Part shown: positions 22,316 to 34,333 of the stretch, one piece after another
Numbering within the stretch: the first letter of the stretch is position 1
Layout: every line of letters begins with the position of its first letter
Assembly: GCF_025698545.1 (NCBI RefSeq)
Contig: NC_068569.1
Coordinates: 6,634,001 to 6,698,000, forward strand
Direction of reading: 5' to 3'
Length of the DNA: 64,000 nucleotides
Source of the DNA: Gossypium raimondii
Taxonomy: Eukaryota; Streptophyta; Magnoliopsida; Malvales; Malvaceae
Program-made: the position numbers and the translations under genes
The notes under the pieces: model-generated
Database searches by the model: none
What the model was told of the DNA's origin: nothing
Seen by the model: only the letters and a program-made list of their open reading frames with translations

Positions 22316-25300
22316 CAATGTGCAAATCTCCTGTCCTTTAGACCTTTATTTTTTATCCGACCAACTCAAGTTTAGGTACTTCAACTAATTTCGCGATTAG
22401 GGTTGGTTATCTCATCTTTGAATTAGGGGCGTTTGTTATGAGAACTTTGTTTGAGCTTTCTATTCCAAAATTAAGTTTAGCTATGACGATGATAGTTGAA
22501 CTTTCATTTTCGTCAGTTCTTTTGTTATGGGTGGATAGGATGATATCTTTGTTTCCTTCTTTGCGAGACATCTTTTCATTCCTAACGAGGGTGACAGTAA
22601 CAATTATGGCGGATGGCCTATTCTCTCCGGACCTTATCTAACCTAACAAATATGTTGTTGACCTTTGCACAATAGGAATTTTCATCTTATTTTTACTTGG
22701 ATAATGGTCCCTACCAACGAGCATTTCGATAATTGGATGCATCAATGCTTTCACATCAACCATCACTTTGACTTAGTTTCAATTATTTTTCTTAACATTG
22801 TCGACATCATCCATTTTTCTGTGTCTAGCTAGTAACAAAAAGCTTAGGTATGGAACTTTCTTTTCCAATATTTTTCGAGCCTTGAAGTCAAAAGTCCATG
22901 TTGATCTCGGTCGAGCTAGTACATTTTATTTCGATATATCAGCTTCTTATAGTTGTGGTTGGATTAAACGCGATAGTTAATGGATTGGCAATCCCGATTG
23001 TGTTGGTCAATAAGCACAAGGAGCGGCTACTGATCAACAGGAGGAAGGCGTGTCACGTGAAGATGACCCTCCGCCTCCGAGAACGTATATTCCCGCTTTG
23101 ATGGCTCATTAGTCTCCTTGTACCGTTAGTCTTTTTGCTGCTATACATGGGTTTCTCTCCGTGTTAATGCTCAGTTTGATGTAGTAATCATCTATGTTAA
23201 TGATCGGTACAATTTTTTGGATGAGCATATCTCGGATGTTGCCTATCGGTTCCCTCAACTTCCGGACACTTGGCTTAATACTCTTAGTAGTTGTTTGACT
23301 AGATTGTTTATTTCTACTTTGAATTATACTATGTCATGTCTCTATTTTTCTTTATATTTTTTTTTCTAATATGATTTTGTTTTGTTTTTTTACTTGTTTT
23401 GTGTTAATACTTTAACATAAATATAAAAATCTCATTATTCAAATATAAATTTAACGGGCATCGCATGAGATAAATCTTATATGATATTGTTTGTATTATT
23501 CTACTAAATGTTATTGTTGGTTAGAGCGACAAAAAAAATAGGTTTAGATTAATTTAACTAATTTATCTATCATATTTGGTTTTTCCAATTTCAATTAAGG
23601 TTATTATATCGATTAGATTGATTAAAAGTTTGACTAGGTTGATTGATTTTCGCTTGTTGATTAACTTAACTAACTTTATATACAAGGGCGTGCCAGGGGG
23701 CCTGGCAGGGGCCAGCGCCCTAAAATGAAAATTTTTTTATTTAAGCCCTTTAAAATTCTAAATTAGTAAAGGTAAAATTACACTTTGGCCCTCTCTAAAA
23801 ATGATAAAATTTTGATTTAATCATTTAAAAATTACATTTTTACTATCATAAAAATTACAATTTAATTCTGCCCCTAAAATAATTTTCTGGCTTTATATTT
23901 ATTTTTTGTTTATTTTAAATATATTAATACTATATTTTTTAATTAAATTCAACCCAAATTACAAACTTAATCCAAATTCAATAACGCAATTATTAATTAT
24001 TTAACCCAATCCAATAGACCAATCCAACCCAAATGTGAACTATTTTACCCAACCCAATTCAAGATATAGTAACCTACGTATAACGCAAGCCACCATCTCC
24101 ACATTTTCAATTAATAAGGGCTAATATCTCATTTGGTACTTGTATTTGGTTTCAATATTCAATTTGGTATTAAAGTTTTTTTTTATCTCAATTTGGTATC
24201 TAAGTTTGGTGTCAATGTTCAATTAGATATCCAAGCTAAACAACATCATATGGCCCGATGAATTATTAGACATGTGTACTCTAGTAAAAATATAGGTATT
24301 TAATTGGTATAAAAGAAAAACTTAGATAACAAATTAAATATTGAAATCAAGCTTAGGTATTTGTATATGCAGAGGTGGATCCTTTTGGGGCCTAGGAAGC
24401 CTTGGTCCCCCAAATATTGAAAAATCTTGACTTTTCCCTTCAAACTTTTAGAAAATTTTGATTAGGCCCCTTCAATTTTTTTAAAGTTCTTATTATACCT
24501 TTTATTTTATTTTAAATTTTAATTTACCTCTCTTAAAATTTTTGAAATTTCTTATTAATCTCACAAAAATTTCAATTAAACCCAATTTTTTTAAAAAAAA
24601 TTCATTAAACTTCTAAATTTTTTTAAAATTTTACTAGACCCCTTCAAAGCTCCTGCTTGTATCAGACAAAGAAAAACTAAGTATGCATTTGAAAAATCTC
24701 AGGCACCAAACATTGGCTATTTACTACAACAGCTTTTACCAGAGATATAATTTAATAATTTATTTAATTGTAGTGTCTAGATCAATTAAATCAACAAATC
24801 AATAATTCAATTAATTTAATCATCAATCCGATTTTAAATAGCTTAATAAAATCGCCCTCACGGGCTAACTTCTCTATGTTTTTAAGTATTTAGCCAGAAA
24901 AAATGTTTAGAGAGGAAATGTCAATAATATAATATAATTACAAAATCAACAATCAATTCAACTTTAAACCAAATTAATGAACATGGAAATGACAAAAGAA
25001 AACACCAATCAAATTATATGAAATTATACGAATATTCAAGTGTTTTAAATTTAAAATTTAACAAATTCGTTTCACGCAAAGGGAAGACAAAAGAATTAGA
25101 ACCGAAATGACACCGTTTCTTTTGCCTTAAAAAAGGTCATATTTAAAAAAAATCAAATTTATTTTTCAAGAAAAGGAAAAAATTGACAATTAAGAAGTTT
25201 AGATAGGTGTTGAATAGATACTTTTTAGCAATAAACTCCAACAAATCACTAAGTCCTATAATCACTTAATAAAATTAACATTTTAATTAAAATAAAATTT

Positions 25301-25535
25301 ACTTGAATACAGATAAAAAAGATTTATTTAAGAGTAAAAAGTATAACTTACGGATAAATTTTATGAGCATTTTAGCATGAAAATGTAACAAAAAATTAGG
25401 AGTTTTTTAAAATTTATAAACAAATTGAAAATATAACATGTGTTTTATATAATATATTAAAAACTATAAAGGAATGAACGTTTGTGATGCCCTAATTTTC
25501 CTTTTAATATTCTATCCTATCTAATGTATCCACTC
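22316..25535. other. Intergenic with unidentified repeat remnants
   Basis: About 22320-23300 is less AT-rich and holds short open frames (22438-22641, 22898-23101) that I cannot assign; an old retroelement is possible. 23690-23900 and 24370-24660 carry related phrases (CAGGGGCC / TTTTGGGGCC, then CCCTTCAAA- and TTTAAAAATT-rich text) typical of decayed dicot dispersed repeats. Nothing else is recognised. Confidence 0.45.
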
Positions 25536-25539
25536 CAAG

Positions 25540-25600
25540 ATTGATAATTCCACGTGGCCCAATAACAAAGAAATTGCTACCATCTTTTAGCCAATAAAAT
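25540..25600 (+). promoter_or_regulatory. Light-type promoter elements of LHCA1
   Basis: GATAA (I-box core, about 25543), a G-box CACGTGGC (25551-25558) and two CCAAT boxes (about 25559 and 25592) lie 130-185 bp upstream of the ATG. No clear TATA box is seen; a CT-rich stretch (about 25630-25660) may serve as initiator. Confidence 0.55.
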
Positions 25601-25723
25601 TCCACTTTTTGATTCCCTCCAAATCCTTGGACCAACTTTATCCACTTCCTTTCTCTTAACCTTCATACACACAGTTCAAACTTCCCCCAATCTCCCAAAA
25701 AAAAAAAAATAGAACACACAACA

Positions 25724-26815
25724 ATGGCCGCCAACACACTAATGAGCTGTGGCATAGCCACCACATTTCCTTCACTTCTTTCCTCATCAAAGTCCAAGTT
25801 CAGTGGCGCCGCCGTATCGTTGCCTAGTGCTGTTGGTACCAATCATGGCCACCGTGTTAGCATGTCAGCTGACTGGATGCCTGGTCAACCTAGACCACCT
25901 TACCTTGATGGGTCAGCACCAGGGTAAGGTTTCAAAGTAGCTACAAAAGTTAACAACAAATGTATTTATAGCCATTTTTCTTACACCTAAAGCTTTTTTT
26001 TTCAGTGACTTTGGGTTTGACCCACTAAGACTAGGTGAGGTCCCTGAGAACCTTGAGAGGTACAAAGAATCTGAGTTGATTCACTGCAGATGGGCTATGC
26101 TTGCTGTTGTAAGTGTTCCATCTTTGTTAATTTAATTAGCAGACAAATTGTATAGAAGGTTCATGTGCTTTGCATCTTTTACAAATTTAGTCTCATTTAA
26201 TTATTCAATTCCTATTTCAAATTTGGGTTAATTTTTGCAGCCAGGTATATTGGTACCAGAGGGCTTAGGGTTAGGAAACTGGGTAAAAGCTCAAGAATGG
26301 GCAGCAATTCCAGGTGGCCAAGCCACTTACTTAGGGAACCCAGTCCCATGGGGTACCCTCCCCACCATCTTGGTCATTGAATTCCTATCTATCGCCTTCG
26401 TTGAGCACCAACGAAGCATGGAGAAGGACACCGAGAAGAAGAAGTACCCCGGCGGCGCTTTCGACCCCTTGGGATTCTCCAAGGACCCCAAAAAGTTCGA
26501 AGAATACAAGGTCAAAGAGATCAAGAACGGTAAATAAACCTTCATCACCTTTTCTCTGGATTTAAACGCCGATCTTAATGTGATATCAATAAACTTGAGA
26601 CGATTAAAAACATGTTTCTGACCGTAATTTAAATTCGTTTTTTTGTTTGTTTGTTTGGAATAGGTCGTCTAGCATTGTTGGCATTTGTGGGATTCTGTGT
26701 TCAACAATCAGCTTACCCAGGCACTGGACCATTGGAGAATTTGGCTACACATTTGGCTGATCCATGGCACAACAACATTGGAGATGTTATCATTCCTAGA
26801 TCACTTTACCCTTAG
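25724..26815 (+). CDS. LHCA1: Photosystem I light-harvesting chlorophyll a/b protein Lhca1
   Basis: Lhca1 binds chlorophylls and carotenoids in the thylakoid membrane and forms, with Lhca4, an outer antenna dimer of photosystem I. The exons 25724-25923, 26006-26108, 26241-26529 and 26664-26815 join in frame to 247 residues. The first ~45 residues are a Ser-rich transit peptide ([19 protein letters not shown]). The mature part has [21 protein letters not shown], helix 1 with [18 protein letters not shown], the helix 2 region [33 protein letters not shown], helix 3 with [17 protein letters not shown], and the end [17 protein letters not shown]. Pigment-binding Glu-Arg pairs of helices 1 and 3 are present. 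The length fits the family. The gene looks intact and is the best landmark in the left half. Confidence 0.96.
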
Positions 26816-26924
26816 ATTATGATAGATTGATAGAATATTTTAAAAGTAATGTCCGTTCTTCCATTGCGTAAAACATATGTAATGAATTCTAATTTGATGG
26901 CTTTGTTATGTGTAATTATAATTT

Positions 26925-28240
26925 TTATATGATCTGAATGTCTTAAATTTTGCAAACTTTTTATCTATCAAAAACTTACAATTGGATTATTGTAAATTTC
27001 ATATGTAATGATTATCATTGTTTGTGTGAAAAAAATTAAAGGTTAAATAGCTCATTAGACATGTAAGTTAGAAATTTGGTAAATATATTTTATTATTATT
27101 TATTTAAATGGGAAAAGACCTTTGATGTTATTTCTTCGATATTAGTTCTTTTTCTTTTACCCTTCGAAAATTCTAAAATATATTATATTTTCAAAGGAGG
27201 GTGTATATGTTCTAATGGCGAAATGAAGAGCATGAATTTCACATTTAACTTGTCTGATTTAGGCACAAAACATTCAAAGACAAGAAACTTCAAAAAAGAA
27301 AGAAATATTTTATTTCTTAGTTTTAAGGTAAATATCCAAAGGATTTATGTCATTGACATCACAATAACCCCAAAAGAAAAACCAATTAAGTTTGATAGCA
27401 ATGTAGATGATTAAACATCAGCTGGTGGAGTGTGGTAGCAAACACAAAGGGTTCCTCCAAAAACTGTAGGGTCTTTCTCGCAAGCGGATCGAATTAAGCG
27501 ACTTCCATAAGCCTTCAAGCATTTGTTCTGACAATCGGGCTGAGAACATGTAATCACAATCACCCCATCGGCCTCGATCGGCCTTGTGAATGTCAACATC
27601 ACCAAAGCTATAACAGCTGCCATTGCCACCATTCTTTTACCCCTCATCTCCATCTCAAGTGAAATCTCCCTTGCCTCTTTTTTTTTTTTAAACCTTTTAT
27701 CCTTAGATTTTCTATAGACTGCAAAATGTTGGGTTATTTGAGTGACCAAAAACTATGGTATTTAAAGTGTGTTTCATGTGTCCCAACGGATGACATGTCA
27801 ATGGTTGTTCAAATCCTACCATAAATAATCTATTGCTGTATTTCCAAAAAAGGAGTGAATTTGGAGATTCATATACCATATGAAGTTTTGGATAGTAAAT
27901 CTGCTTATTATTTGGAAAATATATGCGTATCTTGAGCTTTGGCCAATAATGGAAGGCATGTACTGTCATTTCCTTTCTTTCTTTATTTCCTTTTATGAAA
28001 AATTTGAATTATTTTTTTCCTTTTATGGAATCCATTTGATATATTTAAAGTTAAATATTCGAACTATTATATTGCCAAACAATCGTACCTAAACCAGAGA
28101 ACAGCTCGCCAAGCCAGCAAATCAGTGTATTTGAAGCTGAATCACATCATTCCTCTCCTCCTTCGTCTTAGGAAGGAAGGACCACTTTTGAGCACACCAT
28201 TCTTCACCTTAGCTTTCCTGAAAAATCTACCAATAAATGA
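26925..28240. repeat. Segmental duplication, left copy
   Basis: Homologous to 42665-43905 in the same orientation, with small indels; about 90 bp around 27130-27200 are extra here. It starts in the 3' flank of LHCA1 (ATATGATCTGAAT) and ends inside the last codons of the SDH3-like gene (TGTGTTATGGGG). It contains defensin-like copy 1. Confidence 0.9.
27411..27653 (-). CDS. Small secreted defensin-like cysteine-rich peptide, copy 1
   Basis: A single exon of 80 codons plus stop (ATG at 27653). A hydrophobic N-terminal segment (MVAMAAVIALVMLTFT) looks like a signal peptide. The mature part has six cysteines in the order CSQPDC, QNKC, SAC, LCVC; the C-x3-C and C-x-C pairs fit the cysteine-stabilised alpha-beta (defensin-like) pattern. 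Compared with copy 2 (43023-43277) a 12-bp in-frame deletion removes AEAA just before the expected signal-peptidase site. Secretion or processing may therefore be altered. Biological role is unknown; defensin-like peptides act in defence or cell signalling. The gene lies in the duplicated segment, downstream of the SDH3-like gene on the same strand. Confidence 0.75.
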   Translation of the reverse strand: MEMRGKRMVAMAAVIALVMLTFTRPIEADGVIVITCSQPDCQNKCLKAYGSRLIRSACEKDPTVFGGTLCVCYHTPPADV

Positions 28241-28939
28241 CAAACCCCATAACACAGATCATAGGACAAGGTTAAACAAATTGAACCCATTTTCAGAGAA
28301 AGAAGATAAGAGAACAAAAACATAGTGGCTAGAAAAGCACCGGAGATCCTATTGGTAATTGAAAGAGTTGCAGAAAGCTGTGGCTTATAAATAGGAAGAT
28401 GAGGAGATAATGGACGAAGGTTTGATTCTCTGGTCTTGCTCCCAAGCCCTGGAATGTCACGGGATGGGGAGAGAAATCGATTCCCCTCGACTTTCATGTT
28501 CAACACTTGGCTCAGGCTCCTTGTTGGAGACACAGAATCAAACACATCTACAGAGGCCAAAGCCAAGCGAAAAAGTTTTTTCTTGAGGGGGAAAAATAAC
28601 TAAATTATAATTTTACAATTTTTGTAAGGACTAAACTGAAAATTTACCCTTTTTGGTCCCCTGGCGCCACCCCTACCGATCTGCACAGTGAAATCGGAAG
28701 GGACAAAATCAACATCAATTTTAGATAACCAAAAATAAAAAGAAGTCGAAATGAAAAACAAATGGCTAAATTGAGAAGAAACCGTAAGCACAACACCGAT
28801 CATCATTGAGGTCACGGTCATCACGTGTGGCAGCGTTGGTGTTAAAGATTCTGGAGGTGGATGGAGCGGTGGCAACACGCAAGGGGCTGGGGAGGATGTT
28901 GGATGAGACGAGCCTCGTGAGAGCTAGAGATGAAGCCAT
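28204..28939 (-). CDS. SDH3-like protein with a heat-shock-protein-derived mitochondrial presequence; probably non-functional
   Basis: SDH3 is the cytochrome b560 membrane anchor of succinate dehydrogenase (complex II) in the inner mitochondrial membrane. Two exons, 28939-28783 and 28547-28204, join in frame to 166 residues. Residues 1-45 (MASSLALTRLVSSNILP, RIFNTNAA) and 53-88 (DVFDSVSPTRSLSQVLN, FLSPSRDIPGLG) resemble a plant mitochondrial HSP22/23 precursor, including its intron position. Residues 96-145 are clear SDH3: RPLSPHLPIYKPQL, SITNRISGAFLATM, LKMGSICLT. Then about 20-25 family residues are missing, and the next block reads SYDLCYGVCHLLVDFSG where the mitochondrial form has SYHLYNGVRHLL, so the haem-ligand His is Asp. 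A repeat fragment sits in the intron (about 28575-28680). A transcribed but inactive copy is likely. Confidence 0.75.
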
Positions 28940-28999
28940 TGCTAAATAGAAAAGTCTCAAATTTGCTTGCCGCTAAAATGTAAAATTGAGTGAAATACT

Positions 29000-29008
29000 A
29001 GGAGGAAG
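29000..29008. other. MULE target-site duplication, left
   Basis: AGGAGGAAG, identical to 41399-41407. Nine bases is the duplication length of Mutator-like elements. Confidence 0.93.
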
Positions 29009-29248
29009 GGGCAAATTACATACCCTATTTTTTAAAAATTTACCGAAATGGGTCCGGTAAATAATTATTTACCGAAATGACCCTATTTTAGCGAAAGTGC
29101 GTTCACGTCAACGCGATGTCAGGGGACGTGGTAGAAAAACGCGTCTCTGAGGAAGCGTTTTGCCTACGTGGACAAAAATCGCTCCTTTAAGGGCGCGCTT
29201 TATGTCTAAGTAGGCAAAACGCTTCCTCAAGGACACGTTTTGCCCGTG
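29009..29248 (+). repeat. MULE terminal inverted repeat, left
   Basis: It shares ACCGAAATG/ACCGGAATA, GATGTCAGGGGACGTGG, GAAGCGTTTTGCCTACGTGGAC-like and ACGTTTTGCCCGTG phrases with the reverse complement of 41158-41398. It is far richer in CG dinucleotides than the flanks. Confidence 0.92.
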
Positions 29249-29692
29249 TCTCCTACGGTGGGTTTTGGGTTATTGGTTTAGAGTTAGGGTTAGGATTAGG
29301 GTTTTGGTGTTTCTAAATTTAGGGTTTAAGAGAAAAAAATTAAATAAATAAAGAATTAGGGTTTAGGGTTTTTCAATTAAATTAATTATAAATGTTTCAA
29401 AATTGGATTAGTTTTCGTGTTTATTGTTTTTAAGAAAAATTAATTAAATTAGGGTTTAAGGTTACTTAAGTAATTTAATTAAAAAAATTTTAAAAATCAA
29501 ATTAGGGTTTAGAGTTAAAGTTTTTAAGAAAAAATCAAATAAATTAGGGTTCATGGTTACTTGAGTAAATTAATTATAAATTTTTAATAAATTAGTTAAG
29601 GGTTTAGTATTTAGGGTTTTTAAGTAAAAACTCAAATAAATTAAGGTTTGGGGTTTAAGGTTACTTAATTTAATATATTTGTTAATTTAAAG

Positions 29693-30025
29693 AAGCTCCC
29701 ACGTGGACGCGTTTTTGCTACAGTAGGTTCTGAAAAAATAATTTCGAGTAGATGTTTTTGAGCAAATAGTGTCAAAAATGCTTTAAGAAGGATGCTTTGT
29801 CAGTAGAAGTACTGAAAGAATCTCCCACGTGGACGCGCTTTTGCTACAGTATCCCCTGAAAAAATAATTTCGAGTAGACGTTTCTGAGCAAACAGTGTCA
29901 AAAACGCTTTAAGCAGGATGCTTTATCAGCAGAAGTACTAAAAGAAGCTCCCACATGGACGCGCTTTTGCTACAGTAGCCTTTGAAAAAGCTCCCGCGTG
30001 GACGCGCTTTTGCTACAGTAGCGCA
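29693..30025 (+). repeat. MULE subterminal tandem repeats (about 126-bp unit)
   Basis: CTCCCACGTGGACGCG followed by CTTTTGCTACAGTA recurs at about 29696, 29822, 29947 and 29991. The first three starts are about 126 bp apart; the last interval is short (about 44 bp). The units include CACGTGG boxes and lie just upstream of the transposase TATA box, so they may be transposase-binding or promoter sites. Confidence 0.8.
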
Positions 30026-30036
30026 TTGCCTGAGGC

Positions 30037-30044
30037 TATAAATA
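30037..30044 (+). promoter_or_regulatory. TATA box of the MULE transposase gene
   Basis: TATAAATA lies 83 bp upstream of the transposase ATG at 30120, directly after the subterminal repeats. Confidence 0.65.
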
Positions 30045-30935
30045 AGGCAAAATTTTCCCTCAGATTGCATAAATTACAGAAGAAAAATTTAGAGAGGCTA
30101 AGAAGGATAGAAATTGAAGATGAGTGAACGTATTAGTGCTGTTATTTACTATGATGGTAAGGTTTGCCACACCGAGAACGGTGTTTTTTTTTTATCGGAG
30201 AATACAGTGCGACTGGTTTTTAACTAGAACATAGATTTGACAGAACTTCGTAAAAGAATTAGGCGTAAAATATTCGGAACGACGCCAATGAAAGTTTTGT
30301 CTATTACATATCGATTTTGTTCTTCTGTTGATCCGGTGACATATGACTTGTTCGACATAAAAGGTGTTCGTAGCTTGGAGGCAATGATACAGACTCATCT
30401 CGCTAGTGGAGCACCCTATATTGAGTTATATGTACAATTTACATCGCAAAACGATGCACTTGCGACTGGTGTTTGAGAGTTATACACGACCCTTGCCCAA
30501 CACTCGGTTAGTGGGTTATAAAACACGAAGCAACCCATGTTTGGTAGCGGTGTGGAATACACAACCCTGCACGACACTCTGTCAGTGCATGGGACATGCA
30601 CCTCGGTGGGTCGATGTTTGATGCTGGAAATACGTACTGGGGAACGACATTAACTTCTAGTGGTTGGCAATCTACATCCAATTTTGGACGTTACGAAACG
30701 CTTAGAAGAAGGAATGATGTACTCCCTACGACGTCCACCGGTGAGGAGACCTCCTACGTTGCAAATGATGGTGGGTTAGAAGATGACTCTGATGTGGATC
30801 CACCTCGAGAGCCCGGGCCAGATGGTGCAGAAGTTGGATTATTTTCTGAACCGGAGTCTATTCCAACTGAACCTGAAGATGTTGAAGGGAGTTCAGATGA
30901 AGAAGAAGATCCACGATTCAGGGCATACTCACCTC

Positions 30936-30940
30936 CAGCC
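30936..30940. other. Target duplication of first LTR insertion, left
   Basis: CAGCC, repeated exactly at 33333-33337. Removing one copy and the insert restores the transposase frame across PPA-HMHN. Confidence 0.85.
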
Positions 30941-33332
30941 TGTTGACACCATTTTTTTGATAAAACGGGGTCGACTTGGATTTTGAAAAAAAGAATGAAA
31001 ACGGGAGTCGCCACCAATCCTTTTTTGATGAGGTGTGATCGGGTCACCTCGAAAAGTGGTTGTTTTTAATAAACGATTTAATTTTTATTAAAACAACGAT
31101 TTTGGTCTCTGAAATTGAAAACGGGTTCGGAGTCGATTCGCATTTAGGAAGGATTAGCACCCTCGACGCCCAAAATTGGTACCTAGTTGATTAATTAGTG
31201 TCTTAGTGTCGAAAATTGAAAACCTTGAAGAGTTTTAAAAATACGATCCTTAAAAGAAACTCTGATAACGTGAATTGAAATATAAGATTCTCTTGTTCCG
31301 AAGGAATATCACATCTAGCACGTTAGGACACGATACTCTAAACCATCGAAACCAAGATCACCTTATAGTTTAATGAAACCATACTTTGAAGTTTTAAGAG
31401 GATATTTGGCTATTTAGTCGAATGAGAAATCGAAACCCAGCACGTTAGGGCACGTTTTCTCGATTTTCCAAACGCTAAATATTGCCTTATTTTAAAAGTT
31501 TAAAAATGATATTTGGTTATTTAGTCGAACGAGAAATCGAAACCCAGCACGTTAGGGCACGTTTTCTCGATTTCTCAAACGCGAAATATTGCCTTATTTA
31601 GAAAAACTTTCCTTTTGATGTTTGGTGTTAACATATGTGACAAAACAATAACGAATATAACAAGTTAAGGATAAATAGTACAGACAATCATAAAAAATGG
31701 AATAAATAAATATAAGAGATGAATCAAACACTTAATAACAAGTAAGTAAACGAATAGAATTAAAATGTTCTTTTAAAATAATAATGAACATATACGCAAA
31801 TATATAAATAAACATAAAAATAAAAAAAGTGTGTTTCTATATACATATTTTAAAATAATAAAATATAACAAATGTATGAATTATAAGATATAGGTACATA
31901 TACGTATTATAAAATGTATAGATGTACGTAGTTTAAGATTATAAAATATATATAACGAATATATGTATGTATATATGTTATAAAATAATAAAAAACCTAT
32001 GTATGTAGACACATTCATTACACATATATAACAAAGTTTGAAGAATAAGAAAGATATAAATAGCATCAATATAATGTAAATATAGTAATTAATATAAAGA
32101 CAAATATCTTTGATATTTAAATAAGTAAATATAAATAACGTATAACAACAATAAAACACATAATAATAATCATGATAGCAATCAAAATATTAATATTATT
32201 AGTAAAATAATTAAAATAATAAAACAAATCGACTAAATTGCATTTAGAAACAAAACTTGGGGTCTAAAGTGCAAATAAATGAAAAAGGGCCACCAGGACC
32301 AAAATAAAACCCACTGAAAGGGCGAGGAACCAAGGCTAAATATCCCTAAGGAGAAAACGCGGATCCTTTCAAGTCGGGTCGGGTCATGTGAGTTAAAGCT
32401 CAAAACGCAGCTGCTTTTGGTGTAAATGAAACTACGTCGTTTCATGCTATTATAAAAGCCCAAAAAACATAAATTCATTTTCAGCCTTGCTTCAAATAAA
32501 ACGAAGAGTGACTCAAAGCCTCTCTCCTCTCCTCTTCCCGCCAATAGGGCCACCATCTCGTCTGTCGGCTACCACGGCCACCGGTGACAACACCGCCGTG
32601 CATGGTGGCTGGAAACCCAAAAGTGCCCTTTTAGCCCGTTTTAAGCCTAGATTTTAGATCTAGAAGACAAATGCCTGAAAAGTAAAAAAAAAAAGAAGAA
32701 AAGATTCGACCTTTGCCCCATTTTTACCAATCTCGACGCGGAAAAAGACCATCACGGAGGGGCCACGGCCGATTCTGTAAGTTTGTTTTCCTTTTATTTG
32801 TTAAAACACTTGTAAAGAAAATAAATAAATAAAAGATGAATAAAAAGAAAACAAAAAATAAAACAATAGAATCTCAACCTTTTCAACTTCTATTCTGTTT
32901 TTTATTTTTATATGTGCGTTTTTTACAAGGAAAATCGAAGAAGAATACAAGGATGATATTCTAGGCCTTTATAGCCGAGATTACAACTCTCTATCTCTAT
33001 TGTTTTTGTTTTTTTTTGCGATTTATTTTCTTCTATCTGCTGTGTGTTTATTGCTCTTTGCAGGTGGTGTCAGAGCATGCGGATGAGGCGATAGGCGAGC
33101 CAAAAGAATGGCCAAGGGCGCATGGGAGGCCGAGCGCATATGGGCGATGAGGGTGCTAGGTTTTCTCTGCTGAAATGTTTTAGGTTGCTTGGGCTAGGTT
33201 TTTGTAATTTTTTGGCCTGCTAGGTTTGGGCTTGTAGTTTTTGGGTTTAAATTTGCTGAGAATGGACTGCTTTTGTTTTTATTATGTGGGTAATTTTGTT
33301 GGTATGGGCCCGGGAAAAAATGGCCTATTACA
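30941..33332. mobile_element. Solo LTR or small non-autonomous LTR element inside the MULE transposase
   Basis: 2,392 bp starting TGTTGACACC and ending CTATTACA, with a perfect 5-bp target duplication CAGCC. No gag or pol is seen. An internal direct repeat of roughly 110-120 bp (about 31390-31600) has GAGAAATCGAAACCCAGCAC and GTTAGGGCACGTTTTCTCGA in both units. The lack of coding sequence favours a long solo LTR; a LARD-type element is the alternative. Confidence 0.8.
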
Positions 33333-34333
33333 CAGCCCACATGCATAATGTCGATCTGTCTGCAGATGATGTGTTGGAGTTTCCAGATCTACCACATCGG
33401 TTGCGTGACCGTACAAGTTCGGTACTGGATTTGGGTGAATCTGAAGTTGGTAATCAGTTTTCCAACAAGGATAGTTTTATTGGTGCTTTGAAACAACATA
33501 GCATCAATAACGGCGTTAACTACCACGTCGTTAAGTCCAAAATTGATAAGTTTGAGGTGAAGTGTGCAGTGCAAGACGGTACATGTTCATGAAAAATCTA
33601 CGCCTCGTTGAGAAAAAGGACAGGGTTGTGGGAGATTAAAAAGTACAAAGGTCCACATACATGTGCTACAGGTACAGTATTTACGGTTTCTAAATAATAC
33701 TGTTATTATGTAATGTTGCATTATTTAATGTAATCCGTTTATAGGTATTTCACAAGATCACCTCAAGATGGATTCAGCTATGTTAGCTAGCTTGATACTA
33801 CCCATGGTGAAGGCAGATCCCAGGACTTCAGTGTTGGTGTTAATTGCCAATATTCGTAACCACATGGGGTACACACCCTCTTACCGCAAAGCTTGGATAG
33901 CTAAGCAGAAGGCGTTGGAGAAGATGCATGGTGGTGGGATGCTTCTTATAAGGAAATATGGCAGTGGTGTCAAGTGCTAGAGTGATACGTCTCAGGTTGT
34001 ATAACAGACCTCCAAACCAAACATGCGTACTACAACGACCGATTGCTACGTGGATGCCAAGTGTTCAAACGCCTGTTTTGGACCTTTAAGCAATGCTGAG
34101 ACGTATTTCCATACTGCAAGCCATTGGTACAAATTGACGGTACCTTTATGTTCGGTAGATATACCCATCGGCTATTGGCAGCAGTGGCACAGGATGGCAG
34201 TGGGAGAATTCTTCCACTTACATTTGCAATAACACCAGGGGAGCCAGCTTATGATTGGGATTTCTTTCTATCTAGGTTAAGAAGGCATGTGTGCCCCCAA
34301 CCTGATATCTGTGTTATTTCGGATCGGGGTATC

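Noticed and set aside
27712-28092. Open frames on both strands between the defensin-like and SDH3-like genes
   Set aside because: They are not preserved in the second copy of the duplication.
30754-31047. Ser-rich open frame on minus at the transposase linker
   Set aside because: Antisense of the acidic Asp/Glu/Ser codons of the transposase.
31881-32159. 92-codon Tyr/Ile-rich frame on minus inside the first LTR insertion
   Set aside because: Encoded by AT-rich repeat text; no domain.
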